DNA from: Aaosphaeria pasadenensis
Taxonomy: Eukaryota > Ascomycota > Dothideomycetes > Pleosporales
Assembly: GCA_022813625.1 (NCBI GenBank)
Contig: JAKLMB010000008.1
Location: 682,001 to 746,000 of the forward strand
Reading direction: 5' to 3'
Length of the DNA stretch: 64,000 bases
The notes beneath the pieces were generated by a model, which saw only the letters and a list, made by a program, of their open reading frames with translations, was not told where the DNA came from and ran no database searches. This document shows positions 49,319 through 59,808 of this stretch, piece after piece. Within the stretch, counting starts at the first letter, position 1; each line of letters opens with the position of its first letter. The translations under genes and the position numbers were made by a program.

Positions 49319-49732
49319 GATTTGTGCTAGGTGCGAGGGGATCGAGCTATGGAATTGAAGAACCGTCGTTCACAGATGGCGTGAACTACTCTGTACTTAT
49401 GCTACTGTTTCTAACGGGGCACAGGTCTCACCTAACCCCGCATCTGACTGCTCTATAACTTGGCATGCACTCGTCTCTCCGGGAGTAATGCACGGGATAC
49501 CAACAGGGCAATACGTTGCTAGAATATGCAGTATCCGACAAGGGGCATTTTCCAGATCTTTCTTAGTACAACACTTAAAGTTCTACAGAGGGTTGGCACG
49601 TTGGGCTAGCTACCTGCTAACTTTATGTATCTTCTATACCTAAAGTGTCTACTTAAGAATGTACTGTAGCTAGTAAACAATCTTAACTGCTTGTAATAAA
49701 CCTTGCTAAAATACTGTTGTAGGCACAAAATA
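49319..49732. other. Intergenic between ALDH and orphan gene, holds repeat copy 1
   Basis: 414 bp. The left part is the ALDH promoter. The right part contains one 115-bp copy of the direct repeat and then AT-rich sequence. Confidence 0.6.
49473..49587. repeat. 115-bp direct repeat, copy 1
   Basis: Starts GTCTCTCCGGGAGTAATGCA and ends CACTTAAAGTTCTACA. It aligns without gaps to 51071-51185 with five mismatches (about 96% identity). The ends are not TG...CA, so it is not LTR-like. Confidence 0.93.
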
Positions 49733-50467
49733 CTACCATGGGGCCAGCCTGTCGTGATTGACCGGCTGTCCACTTTCTTGGCTAGGTGTGATTGGGGCTG
49801 AGCCGGAGGATCCGCCTATAGACGATCTATCGTGTCTATCAGAGCTAGAGTGACCAGTTCGGGACGCGGCTCGTGTCGTTTCCATTGCTCTCTCTCGGGA
49901 TGCTCTTTGAATGGCTTCGAGACCACGGTAGCGCGATTCGATTGTATCTTTGACCCAGAAGTAACAAGACTCAGTTAGACGCATTCGCTTGTAGATAGGA
50001 TCCATTATAGCAGTTTGAACTTCAAGATTGATACCACAAAGATTCATGAAGTCAAACCATGAGGAATCGTTCTCGTCCCAGGTGTCCTGATTGCGGAAAC
50101 GATTTAGATAACCGACAGCGACTTCCACGAATAGAATATCACCATCGGGATCGACTTCAAATCGGCCTGGAGGAGTCGATGGCCAATTACTCCAATGATC
50201 CCAAATTCGATTGGCCACAGTATCGGTATATCCAAGGTACTTCAGAGTTGCCAAGGAAATTAGAACCTCAGGAATAGTCACATACATTTCGGTGACTGAG
50301 GAGGATGATGTTGATGAAATGGGAGTCAGTGGAAGGTGGGAGTTCTCTTCATCACTGTATTTGCCCAAGCGCCGTTTATGGACTAAACGAGTGCCATTTT
50401 CGCTAACAGGGCTTATGAGCCCAGCAGCAGAGAGGTCCTCTGCATCAGCAGATGCGAGCACGGACAT
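49733..50467 (-). CDS. Orphan protein downstream of the NLR gene
   Basis: Open on the minus strand, 244 residues from ATG 50467 (MSVLASADAEDLSAAGL). The frame also stays open upstream to 50872 through a 21-bp repeat, so a 379-residue form is formally possible. I chose the inner ATG because upstream sequence is repetitive. No recognised family. A central folded-looking part (about 75-175) includes LATLKYLGYTDTVANRIWDH and WFDFMNLCGINLEVQTAI. The C-terminal 60 residues are Arg/Ser-rich and disordered. The gene lies between two 115-bp direct repeats and behind the NLR, same strand. It may be a lineage-specific protein. Confidence 0.55.
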   Translation of the reverse strand: MSVLASADAEDLSAAGLISPVSENGTRLVHKRRLGKYSDEENSHLPLTPISSTSSSSVTEMYVTIPEVLISLATLKYLGYTDTVANRIWDHWSNWPSTPPGRFEVDPDGDILFVEVAVGYLNRFRNQDTWDENDSSWFDFMNLCGINLEVQTAIMDPIYKRMRLTESCYFWVKDTIESRYRGLEAIQRASRERAMETTRAASRTGHSSSDRHDRSSIGGSSGSAPITPSQESGQPVNHDRLAPW

Positions 50468-50524
50468 GATGAAGATGCTTGCGTTTTGGAAAGCCTGTAT
50501 TTGGAGCTGTAGAGAATTTAGAGG

Positions 50525-50650
50525 AGATGGTGAAGAGAAGTCGAGAGATGGTGAAGAGAAGTCGAGAGATGGTGAAGAGAAGTCGAGAGATGGTGAAGAG
50601 AAGTCGAGAGATGGTAAAGAGAAGTAGAGAGATGGTAAAAAGAAGTAGAG
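50525..50650. repeat. 21-bp minisatellite, about six copies
   Basis: Units of the form GAGATGGTGAAGAGAAGTCG plus one base. The first four are near-perfect; the last two carry GGTAAA and AGTAG changes. The period is a multiple of three, so the minus-strand frame upstream of 50467 stays open through it and would encode repeats of LDFSSPS. Confidence 0.92.
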
Positions 50651-51070
50651 GAATTTGAGTAGTCGAATGTTGTATTTAAAGTGTATGAGAGGTTGTTGGT
50701 GTAAACCTGTCAGGGCGTGTTTTGTTGAGATGGGGTGTCTTCCCGTGATACGGTTGTTGAGGCCGTCAATGACGGAAACGGCGTGTGAAGCTACTGGTTC
50801 GGCTGTCCGGTATTGTTTGAAGTAAGTACCAAGTACCAGGTGTAAGACGGGTATGTTGTTCGACTGGGCCAAACGTCGCTAGGGCTGGTATGTGGGACAG
50901 GTTGCTGGTAATTGTCGGTTGATAGAGCAGCATTTGTATTTGAAACAAAACGGACGGGGCGACGTAGGGATTGGGTTCGCAGTCGAGCGTGTCCGTAGTA
51001 TTGTCCGTTCTTGTCGTCTCGTTGTGATGCCGTTGTGAAAAGGAAAATGGCAACACACGGAGCGACTCTT

Positions 51071-51185
51071 GTCTCTCCGGGAGTAATGCACGGGATACCA
51101 ACAGGGCATTACTTTGCTAGAATATGCAGTAACCAACAAGGGGCATTTTCCAGATCTTTCTTAGTACAACACTTAAAATTCTACA
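51071..51185. repeat. 115-bp direct repeat, copy 2
   Basis: Same orientation as 49473-49587, five mismatches. It begins 1,598 bp after the start of copy 1 and ends 40 bp before the NLR stop codon. Confidence 0.93.
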
Positions 51186-51224
51186 CTTCAACACAAATAG
51201 CGTTAGGTAGAATTGGTACAATCT

Positions 51225-54200
51225 TTACCGGATAAGTACATGCACTAAGCTGTCGAAATGCTCCATCTTCAGCTCATCCAAAGGAATTTTGTCAGCCGGA
51301 CATAATTCATCTCGAATATCCATCGCTTCTATTCGCCTGGCGCTCCCGGCTCCCGGCCTCTTTTCGTGGCGTAGAACCTCGCTCTGGAGGAACAAAGCCC
51401 TTGCGATTTCTCGGTTGTAGTAACCAGTCCGCGAAAGAGTGCCAATGGCTTGGTCGAGCAGTAGTCTGGAAATTCCAAAGTTAGGCATGAAGGATCCAAA
51501 TTCAAAGATTGGGGGAAGGGAAAAGTACTCTGCTTCATGCAATCGGCTCCTGTCCTGGTTGACCAGAATTTGGCGTGCGATCATGACACGTGCGTGAGCG
51601 ACATCCACATGCTCGTCACCTTTGACTTCGAGATAGATATTCAACGCACGGGTGTAATAGTTCATGCATAGATCTTGTGGTGAGGTGCCGTCAACTGGCT
51701 TATGGTTATGCGGTGATTGATCGACGGATGAAGGGAGACTTTGTGGCTCTAGGGCGAGATCATTCCACTCCACAAAACTTTTGTCGAAGCTTTGTCTGTA
51801 TGTGACGTTTCCCAGGTCGAACAGCAAGCCAGCGCTTCTGTTGATACGGTCAGAATTTTCAAATATAGTCTGATACAGCACCTTTGCCTACCGTCCTGAT
51901 CTTTTATCATCCACGCCGTACTTGTCTGAGCGATGTTTTACTGCTTCTTTGAGTAGGGATGAGGCTTCATCGAACTCCTCTTTCAAGTGATGCCAGTACG
52001 CCTTTCCGCGTAGACAATTGAACAAATTGATCTCTTCATATCCTGGTAGTTGTTTCCGTATCTGAATCGAGTCGTCGAACAGTTGCTTGACAGCTTCGGT
52101 GGCTTCTTCATTGTAGATGTATGCCATACCCAGCTCCGAATGCGCCGCGGCATATTTGCTGTTGAGTGCTCCAGTTTCTCTGAACATGATATCCTGCGTC
52201 GACTTGAATTCACGGTAGTGGAGTAGTCCCGTCTTGTGATCATTGATTGCCATGGCTATGGCGCCCGCTGTGCTATGTCTAGACGAGACCAAGTCAACCA
52301 TGTCTTCCGCTACATGGATTTTCACGACATCAAATGTATCGAGCAACGGGAGGGCCCGGGGATAAAGCCCCCTGCCCATGCAAAACCTATCAATTCCATA
52401 TTAGCGACGTCCATGCCATGCAAGATTTACACCAGTCTGTTACGCACCAAGCTGCTTCGACCAGCACCGTTGCGAGTTCCCGTGTCGCGCAATGGCGTTG
52501 AAATTCAAGTCCAGCATTCTGATATGAATTCGATACGTGGTCGATGTGGGATAGTAGGGCTTGCTTCAAATCTCGCAAGTCCTTCACATTGATCAACGAG
52601 AAGTTCACCTCAGCAGTGATCTCTTTCGGCCATGCGGCACATAGAAGCCGGGATGTAGCGATGAAGGCCCTGGAGAAAGTCGTAGAATCTTTGAGGTACG
52701 TAGCCTTTATTGCGCCTTGGAGGATCTCATCAATGGAAAGGGTTTCGCTGTTCTCGTTGTAATGCAAGAGTCTATCTTCTTGGAGACTCTTGCGGCATGA
52801 AATATAGCTATTTGGATCAGGGTAGTGACTAAGATTGGTGACCACCCAGTGGGTCGTGAGAAGTTGCTCCGGGATCTGTACATGACGGAGGAAAGCCAGA
52901 ACGCTCAACAGGGCAGCTTCGGAGGGACTTCGCTTGTCCAGCGCCCACATTGCGGCTATGGATGGCAGGCTTGATGTTCCTTGATCAAGGAATCGCTTCT
53001 TTTGGGAGGCTTGGGAAAGCTTAAACTGGGAAAGGCTTTCTACACCGTTGCGGAATGCTGTTGCTACACTAGCAACCGCATATGGAATGCATTGCCAGTC
53101 CTGAACAATATCTATGATATTGGGGTCGTTGGACGAGCTAGATGGTAGACCAGCAATTGATGAGAATAACCGCACCGCTTCATGCGACGATAAAGGTCCA
53201 AGATCGCATCCAATTGTATCTAGGAACGCGCGAGATCGGAGATTCTGATTTCGACTGATAACGAGAATGGCTCCGTCAGCTTCCCTAGGCCAAAGATCAA
53301 CAGTGAAGTTGGCAGCTTTGGCATCGTCCATTACAATCAGCCATGTAGCAGATTTTGTTTCGTTGGATCGTCGGTTTCTCGATTCCGGTTCATGAAGCCA
53401 TTGGCGCAAGATAGCCACGATGGCTGTAGCGTCATTCTCCTGGGCCGACACTATGTCCAAGCTCGAGGCAAATGCGGCATATTCGCTTATCAGCGTCAAT
53501 TTATTATCAGCGTCAATCCATGCGATGGCATCATAGTTAGCCTTGTATCGCTGGATATACTCTTTTGCGACGCTGGTTTTGCCAAATCCCGGCTTTCCGG
53601 ACAGAACAAAGGCCCTTAGTTGAGGCGGGGCGGCCCCCTGTGGCGCCCTTTGCTTCGCATTGCTACTTACGGCGGAACCCTCAGTCAGCGCCTTGTGTAT
53701 GTCTTTCAATAGATCGTCCCTCCCAAACAGCCCGTTTGTCGGCGGTTTTGGAAGATGATAATAGCAAGGAACCCGGGCCGTAGGAAGACTAGTCGTCATG
53801 CTTTCGGTATTTGCAAGCCTCTTTCGTAAACGTGCTCTCGATTTGATATCGGATAAAGGTTGCCTGACTCTCTCACTACTCGAGCTGCCTGCACTTGCTG
53901 CGATGTCTGATGATGTTGTATCTGTCCTGGTCTCTTCTAAGGTATCTCGTCTCAGCTGGACGTTGATTTGTAGGGCGCTGTGCTGTTCCTCGATCGAACG
54001 AAGTCGTTTGTAGGCGATGACAGGGGTAGCTAAGACTTACCCTGCAAGATCCCGTAGTTGTTTGCCCTCTGACGTGCCTCTTGTGCGATCTCTCTCAGCA
54101 GGTCCGTAAGCTCAAGATCGTTTGCGCCTTTGAAGAAGTCGTCCAACTCGCCACTCATAGGTATTGTTCTTCCCGCTGCTTTGTCGACCCACTGCTGAAC

Positions 54201-55099
54201 AGTTATTGGAATTCCCGACGAGAAGAAGTTAGAAGAACTTTGTGAAAGCGAGCTGACTTACCACTCGCTCCGCTTTCCTACCACCGTTGCGGAATCTTCG
54301 ACGGCCGTACTGTTTCCTGACAGTTTCGACAAAAGTCGTTATGGGGAAGTCAAAGTATTGATTATCGAAGTCATGCGCTATCTTCTTGATAGCTTTAAGC
54401 GGTTCATCCAGTTTTGTTACCTTCTTACCTGGTATCGATTTGCCGCTGATCAATCTTGAAAGAGCTTTTGCAGCGTCGACTTCATCAACCTCATCGAGAT
54501 GGGGAGTGCCCACGAGGATGATACCGTCGATGTTGTCTAATAAACGTCTGGCCTGCGCATTACTCTCCTCGTTTTGTCGAGCAGAACAAAGAGCCTGCAG
54601 TCTTCAGTCCATGTGTTCCTTACACAAATTGTGTTGGGATTGGATACATACTTGCTTCAATGCGATCCCTGCTAAGCGAAAGCCAACAAAGATAATGTGC
54701 GACGTCCTCTGCTGATAGTGCTACGTGAGCTCGGGTATCACAGAGACGGGAGCCAAATGGCAAGTTACTTCGTAGAAAGCGTACAACTCCAATAGGAGGA
54801 TATCTCGCACATTGTGCAACGCATTGGTAAGATCATCAGGTCTGTTGGCAAACTGCATACCCAGAGGAAGATGAACAATTGCGGCTGAGATATTTGCGTG
54901 ACATAGAGTGTGCAGTTGATTGACCCATTCTCCGTGGGCCAAATCAGGCTCCGCGCCTTCGAATCCGTCAACGTATATGATGCTTTAGCATTTAGCTTCT
55001 GGTTCAGGGAAACTATTCGAAAAGGACTCGGACTCACTCTATGCCATCCGGATTCTGCTTTGATATCCTCTCTAGTATGCGTGGTGTTCTATTGGTCAT
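51225..55099 (-). CDS. NLR: degenerate SesB-like hydrolase domain, NB-ARC, TPR
   Basis: STAND-type receptor of fungal non-self recognition/programmed death. Model of eight exons: 55038-55099, 54769-54982, 54652-54720, 54262-54594, 54041-54194, 52448-53936, 51892-52386, 51225-51837; 3,429 nt, 1,142 residues. The N-terminal 270 residues follow the SesB/DUF676 order: IDIIYVDGFEG, SHIIFVGFRLAGIALKQAL, ILVGTPHLDE. But GHSLGG is GFRLAG (R107 replaces the nucleophile Ser) and the HG oxyanion motif is DG. The NB-ARC follows: NGLFGRDDLL, Walker A SGKPGFGKTS (390-399), Walker B WLIVMDDA (476-483), ILVISRNQNLRSR. About 775-1142 is TPR-like, with AAAHSELGMAYIYNEEATEA and LCMNYYTRALNIYLEVKGDE. The exon 5/6 junction is uncertain: a shorter reading drops only 11 nt (54030-54040) and adds 31 codons. 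Divergent from a small plus-strand gene. Confidence 0.86.
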
Positions 55100-55544
55100 T
55101 ATGAATCCAGACCGTGGCAATCAGTAGCTGACGAAGACCTGATGAAAATGTCTGAGAGAACGTATGAGAAACAATGGGCCTCAAACGCTAGCTCTGTAGA
55201 TTACTTGGACGGAAAAGAAATCGTCTGCGACTCCAGCCAGGCTGAGTTGTCTGCAGGACTCCAAACAATCAGCCGCGCTCACGTGGCGATAGTAGAAGAT
55301 CCATGTTACACAAAGTCCTGCCGGTGTATGTACTCTTCGATGTGCTAAAAGCACTATTGGTTGACGATATCATGAGGCTGACTTGGGCGGGGTATGCCTG
55401 TCGGCATTGCTCGACACCCAGCTTAATACATGGCCATCCCAAAGTTTCCCTCCCAAGAGTATTGACTTCTATAACCTTCTTCAAATTAAACTTGCCTTGA
55501 CTGGTGAAAACACTTGCGACGCGACGTTGTTGAGTTGGCCAAAC
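55100..55544. promoter_or_regulatory. Divergent intergenic region, NLR / small gene
   Basis: 445 bp between the NLR start (minus) and a putative 81-residue gene (plus). If both are real it is a shared promoter. No specific site assigned. Confidence 0.4.
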
Positions 55545-55864
55545 ATGTCTTCCCCCATCCAACCATGGAAAGTCCTCCTCGGAGAGCTCCAGCAGGATTC
55601 GCTTCCTCAGCCTTGTCGAAAAGATTGCGAGCTCGACAGCCTTACGGGAGAACCATCTGGAGTTGTGTTTGAGCGCGAACTCAATATGGTATTCAAGTAA
55701 GTGAGCTTTATCTCGTGAGATGTTTAGATTTATCCAAGGTTGGAATCTGATTTAACTCGTGTGAATGTAGCAAAACCGACGTTGCGCCACAGTCTTCGAG
55801 CGTGGCGAAGATCGCGTTTACTCGAAATCCGAAGCCATCAGATAAGGAATCTCGCGCGGGGTAG
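55545..55864 (+). CDS. Small unknown protein divergent from the NLR gene
   Basis: Two-exon candidate, 55545-55696 and 55771-55864, joined by a 74-nt intron (GTAAGT ... AATGTAG); 246 nt, 81 residues. Starts MSSPIQPWKVLLGELQQDSL, middle LDSLTGEPSGVVFERELNMV, ends SDKESRAG. The strong donor and acceptor fit in phase and the sequence looks protein-like (no low complexity). No signal peptide, span or known motif. I do not recognise it, nor an amyloid motif of the HET-S or sigma type. Evidence is only the open frame, splice sites and position. It could also be the remnant of a longer gene. Confidence 0.45.
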
Positions 55865-56068
55865 TCACTTTCAAGTGGGCTGTGATCCCGCTACTATCAC
55901 GAATATACCTTTTTTATCTCGATAGACTATGTGTTTGGAGTATCGGTTGTGGACATGACACAGGGGCGACTACTGGTGATAAGGGCATCCTTACGAGACT
56001 AAGAATGATAACTACGTATAATGACATTAAATGAATGGTTTCCTTCCACATAGACGTAATCTTCCCAA

Positions 56069-57217
56069 CTATTCGAAGTATAGAATTACGCGGACTTCGA
56101 CGCTTTCCCGGCATCTTGGAAAGTTGGTTCCCACAGGTTGTTGGTAGAACGAGGCATGCGGAACTCCTACATAACACATCGTGTCAATTTCGTGATTCTC
56201 TTTTATCTCGTCTATCATCAAAAGGGCGAAACATACCTGGCTTGCCGGTGGAATCGAATTGTCGAAATAGAAGCAATTCGGAAGGCTGGTGGTCGCTCAG
56301 GTAGTGCCACCTTTGCGCAGGATTGTAATGGATAAGTACGTTCTCAATGACTTTTAAGTTGGCCAGTCCCTTTTTGGGCGTATCATTCAAATCCTCTGCG
56401 CTGCTGAGGTAAATGTTGTCTAGATCCATGAAATCTAGCATAAGATCGACCGAGGCTGCGTCGCATACGGCAAGAGGCCAGTCTTGCAAAGGGCCGAACA
56501 GCGGTCGCCAGACACTGTCATGCCAGTTAATGCAAATCTCTACCCGCCCAGAAAATAGGCACCCACTTGAGAGTAATGTATCTACCTGATAGTAACCTCT
56601 CGTAATCAAAGGGGTTGAGCTCCTTGATAAGGGCTCCGGCTTCCTTCTCATTGATATCTAAAGTCGTGTCAAAGTTTATACTTTGTAATGTGCATGGACA
56701 ATACTGACCAATATGCGCTTGCCGCGCAGGTTGTGGATACGTACTGGATTGTATTTCTCCAGCAAGTTCATGGGACGACTTCTCAGGCCATGCCTCGTGT
56801 CGTTTGCGTATCTTCTTTACCGTCAAATCCAAGCAACACTGATCCCAATAGCGTATGTGCACTCACTGAGCAGTCGAATATCTGCACAGAGGCTGCGTTT
56901 GTGTACCTCAATAAGGCATCTGCCACTTCTTTGCAGTATGTCTGTTCCACTTTGTGGCGATCTTCAAAGTCATCGTAGGTCATGGCACTTGTCATTTCTA
57001 GGACGGCGATACCATTTTCCTCAAAGGATAGCGAGTGCGCTTCCTTACGCAGGTCGTGCAGAGGTACATCGTGAATCTCCCGGACAAGGTTATCATGCGG
57101 TAGTGTGGTTGGCAAGGAACGATGGATTGAGTACGGTTTCACTCGATCGTAAAAAGGGTCTTTGGCGAGGAAATCGATCGAAGCTTTAGCTTGATGGGTT
57201 GTTGTTCGCGCTGCCAT
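56069..57217 (-). CDS. CmcJ/AsaB/GA4-desaturase-like Fe(II)/2-oxoglutarate oxygenase
   Basis: Non-heme iron oxygenase of the fungal CmcJ-like group, which hydroxylates or desaturates small metabolites. Five exons, 56867-57217, 56709-56814, 56586-56657, 56237-56539 and 56069-56166; 930 nt, 309 residues, normal for the family. The start MAARTTTHQAKASIDFLAKD and KPYSIHRSLP are typical. The iron triad is visible only after splicing: H151-I-D153 in QPARQAHID (D153 is split by an intron) and H281 in GVPHASFYQQP. R303 in RESVEVRVILYFE fits the 2-oxoglutarate carboxylate. WRPLFGPLQDWPLAVCDAAS and WHYLSDHQPSELLLFRQFDS are hallmark stretches. That four introns restore every motif supports the model. 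Substrate unknown. Confidence 0.86.
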
Positions 57218-57880
57218 AGCGGGCGATAGTGCGACGCGGGTGCGGGGGGTGCGGGTCGGTCCTTTGCGACGGCGGATGCGCTAGCTGGCTGAGTGCTCAG
57301 CCTGCTCTTCTTATATTAACTACAATGAATTGCATAGGCCTTGATTGCGTCTTGCAGTACACTGGGCAGAGCCTCATACATACTCACATGATTCCCCGTG
57401 CCCCGCAACCGTCAAGTGGCAGCCTAAATATGCGTGTGCATCTGCGACAAAGTAGATCTGGAGATGAAGTTTGCCAAGTTGCTGTCGTCGTTGAGTGAAT
57501 TGAGCGACCCGGAGCTGCAGTGGCGTAGGTAAAACTTGCTGATCTGTCTCCCGTCGACCGAAAAGTAATCACGTCATGTCCTGGTGTAAAGGGCAAAATG
57601 TATTCATTCCATTTGACTCACCACCCGCTAACGAGTAACGAAAATTGTCATCAAGAAAACCGAATAGCGTGTTATCGAGGAAACAACAACATAAGACAAA
57701 GGAGACAACAGAAAACTAACTCTCTGAAGAATTGTGGTTCGGAACAGTAAAAACGGGAAAACAATAGCTGAACTATAGGAATTCAGGCCGTACCAGCCTT
57801 TATGGGCTGGGAAGGGGAGATCGGTTTAAGGGAGGGGGAGAGAAGCTTGAAAGAAATGAGGAAATCAATAAAAAGAATTA
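57218..57880. other. Intergenic between oxygenase and CorA-like gene
   Basis: 663 bp. The left part holds the oxygenase promoter, the right part the CorA-like 3' UTR. A G-rich patch lies at 57226-57270. No gene supported. Confidence 0.55.
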
Positions 57881-59808
57881 TCAAGGAAGGCCAGCGACTG
57901 CAGCCCTAGTCTTCCTCAATCTGCGCTTCTTCCCCAGGCTTGCGCCCGAGAGAAATTTCCAAACAGTTCCACGATCCAAATTGAACATCGCCAAGGACAA
58001 CAATAATACAGGAGCCGTTACTGAAAAAAAAGTGTAGATACCCTTGCGCGACTGATCGAATGTAACGAAATTCATTCCGAAAATTGAAGTACAAAAGGAC
58101 AGAGGGATGAATATGAAGGCGAGTAACGTCAGTCGATATACCCGCTGGCCTTGTAAAATAGCATTCCTTGCTTCTTGCAAGCTCGCCTGATTTGTGAGAG
58201 CAGTCATGGACATTTTGCATTGCTCCTGCAACGCGTGGGTCCTATCGAGGATGTAGCGGATGTCGCGATGCAGTTGTTCGGCCATCAGCTCGGGCTTGTT
58301 TGCCGAAGATCGAGGCCAGTCTAGAATATCTCGGGTCTCAATCAGTTGGAGGACATCCATCGTGGCGTTGGCATGACGGTTCAGGATGTCCTTGTAGAAG
58401 TCTAGGGTGTGTTGGAATTCCAGCATTGTTGACACATATTTTCCCGGTTCTATGTCAAGCGCATCCAAACCTGAGGCGACAACATTCAGAAATTGGACCT
58501 CTGAAGTTCCCCAGAATTGGAATAATTCGTGTAGTGCATATAAAGAGTCCTCGCTCATTCGTTTCGCATTCAAAGATCTACCATAACACAACGGGAGCAA
58601 GGAGACGCTCTGAGGGCGCCCATTGTCGCTGTGTACTGGAGAACCCGATTCGAACAGCCTGTGTCTTGCGCCTTTAAGAGAAATCTTACGTTTGAACATC
58701 GTCACTGGGAAAATCGAGGCCCCCTGATGAAGACCTAGATGTACCCACGGCCCAGGGGGGCTTTGCAACAAATCATCCCCCGAGTCGAGCCATATCAACG
58801 CTAGTTCGAGGAATTAGCGTAACCCCATTGATTGCTGCAGTAACTGACCTGTCCATCTCCCGTCGCTCTTCTCTTGCGAGACATACACAGTGACAAGTTG
58901 TTCAAGGCTAAATATACTCTCGCTGTGCACATCGAAAGCACGAACAATGGAGTCTCCGGTTTTCCAATGAGAACCCTTGAGACTGGAAAGATACTTTCCC
59001 TTGAGACTGGAAAGATACTTTCCCATGCCCCTTGCAGCTGTCGACCTTATTTTTGACACGCTCTCGCCTACTGGAGCGTCATAATGGCCTACAGTTGTCA
59101 AGGTCAGGTGGAAGATGGAAGTTTGGGAGCTTGGCAGGACGAAGGGGGACTGCCTAAGAAGAGCTTCGTGGTGATGGAAGAAGGAGAGATGTCTGTAGAA
59201 AACCTCTGGGTCGATACGGAAGCGTGCTCCAATCTGGCTCACCCACTCGGGACTAGGATAGCCTCTAAGAAATACCAGCACGTTAGTATCCGGTCCACTT
59301 ACCCCCAAGCTGTCCTGCAAAGGCAAGGTCAACTCATGTCCTGGGATGTGCGCCGACTCCTCGATTTTGCCATCCAACATATAGAGCCAAGCGAAACTTG
59401 GTGTCGATTTCGGGGACATGTAAGGTGTTGGTCGTGAACTTAACCATTTTGCTAGATCTGACCAGTCTTGACCTTGGTAGAGGGAATCTCTTGCGCTGGT
59501 AGTTGCATGATCGCGGATTCGCTTGATGTAGCTGGAGGCATCGACTGCAAGATGGAAATAGGTTAGCGCATGTTGTGTTCATGCCATGAGCTTGCAGAAT
59601 GTGTCGTGATAATCTACATACGTTGTTTAGGTGTTGATGAATACAATGGTGGTGGTCGGGGAGCAAGGCTGTGGCCGGCGGCAAGGCTGACTGGTGCAAG
59701 AGGGTTCGCTGTTGGTCCTGAGCCTGCGACTAACGGATCGGGAGATGGAGCACTTCGGTTCGGACTGGCCCCATCGCCATCGGAAGAGTAGATGCTATGT
59801 ACTGACAT
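57881..59808 (-). CDS. CorA-like magnesium transporter-type membrane protein
   Basis: Three exons, 59622-59808, 58849-59544 and 57881-58800; 1,803 nt, 600 residues. The end has the CorA plan: a long helical stretch (MLEFQHTLDFYKDILNRHAN onward), then two close membrane spans, LTLLAFIFIPLSFCTSIFGMNF with the GMN selectivity-loop tripeptide, and GIYTFFSVTAPVLLLSLAMF. The Pro/Ser-rich N-terminus (MSVHSIYSSDGDGASPNRS) is disordered. The middle region (VLVFLRGYPSPEWVSQIGAR, FHHHEALL) is typical of the expanded fungal CorA-like group, whose members are often not proven transporters. It contains an exact 8-residue tandem duplication (KYLSSLKG) from a 24-bp DNA repeat. Confidence 0.87.
58974..59021. 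repeat. 24-bp tandem duplication within the CorA-like gene
   Basis: Two exact units beginning CCCTTGAGACTGG. In frame, so it duplicates eight residues of the encoded protein (KYLSSLKG twice). Confidence 0.93.

Noticed and set aside
49473..51185. The two 115-bp repeats as LTRs of a small retroelement
   Set aside because: Ends are not TG...CA, and no primer-binding site, polypurine tract or pol-like coding lies between.
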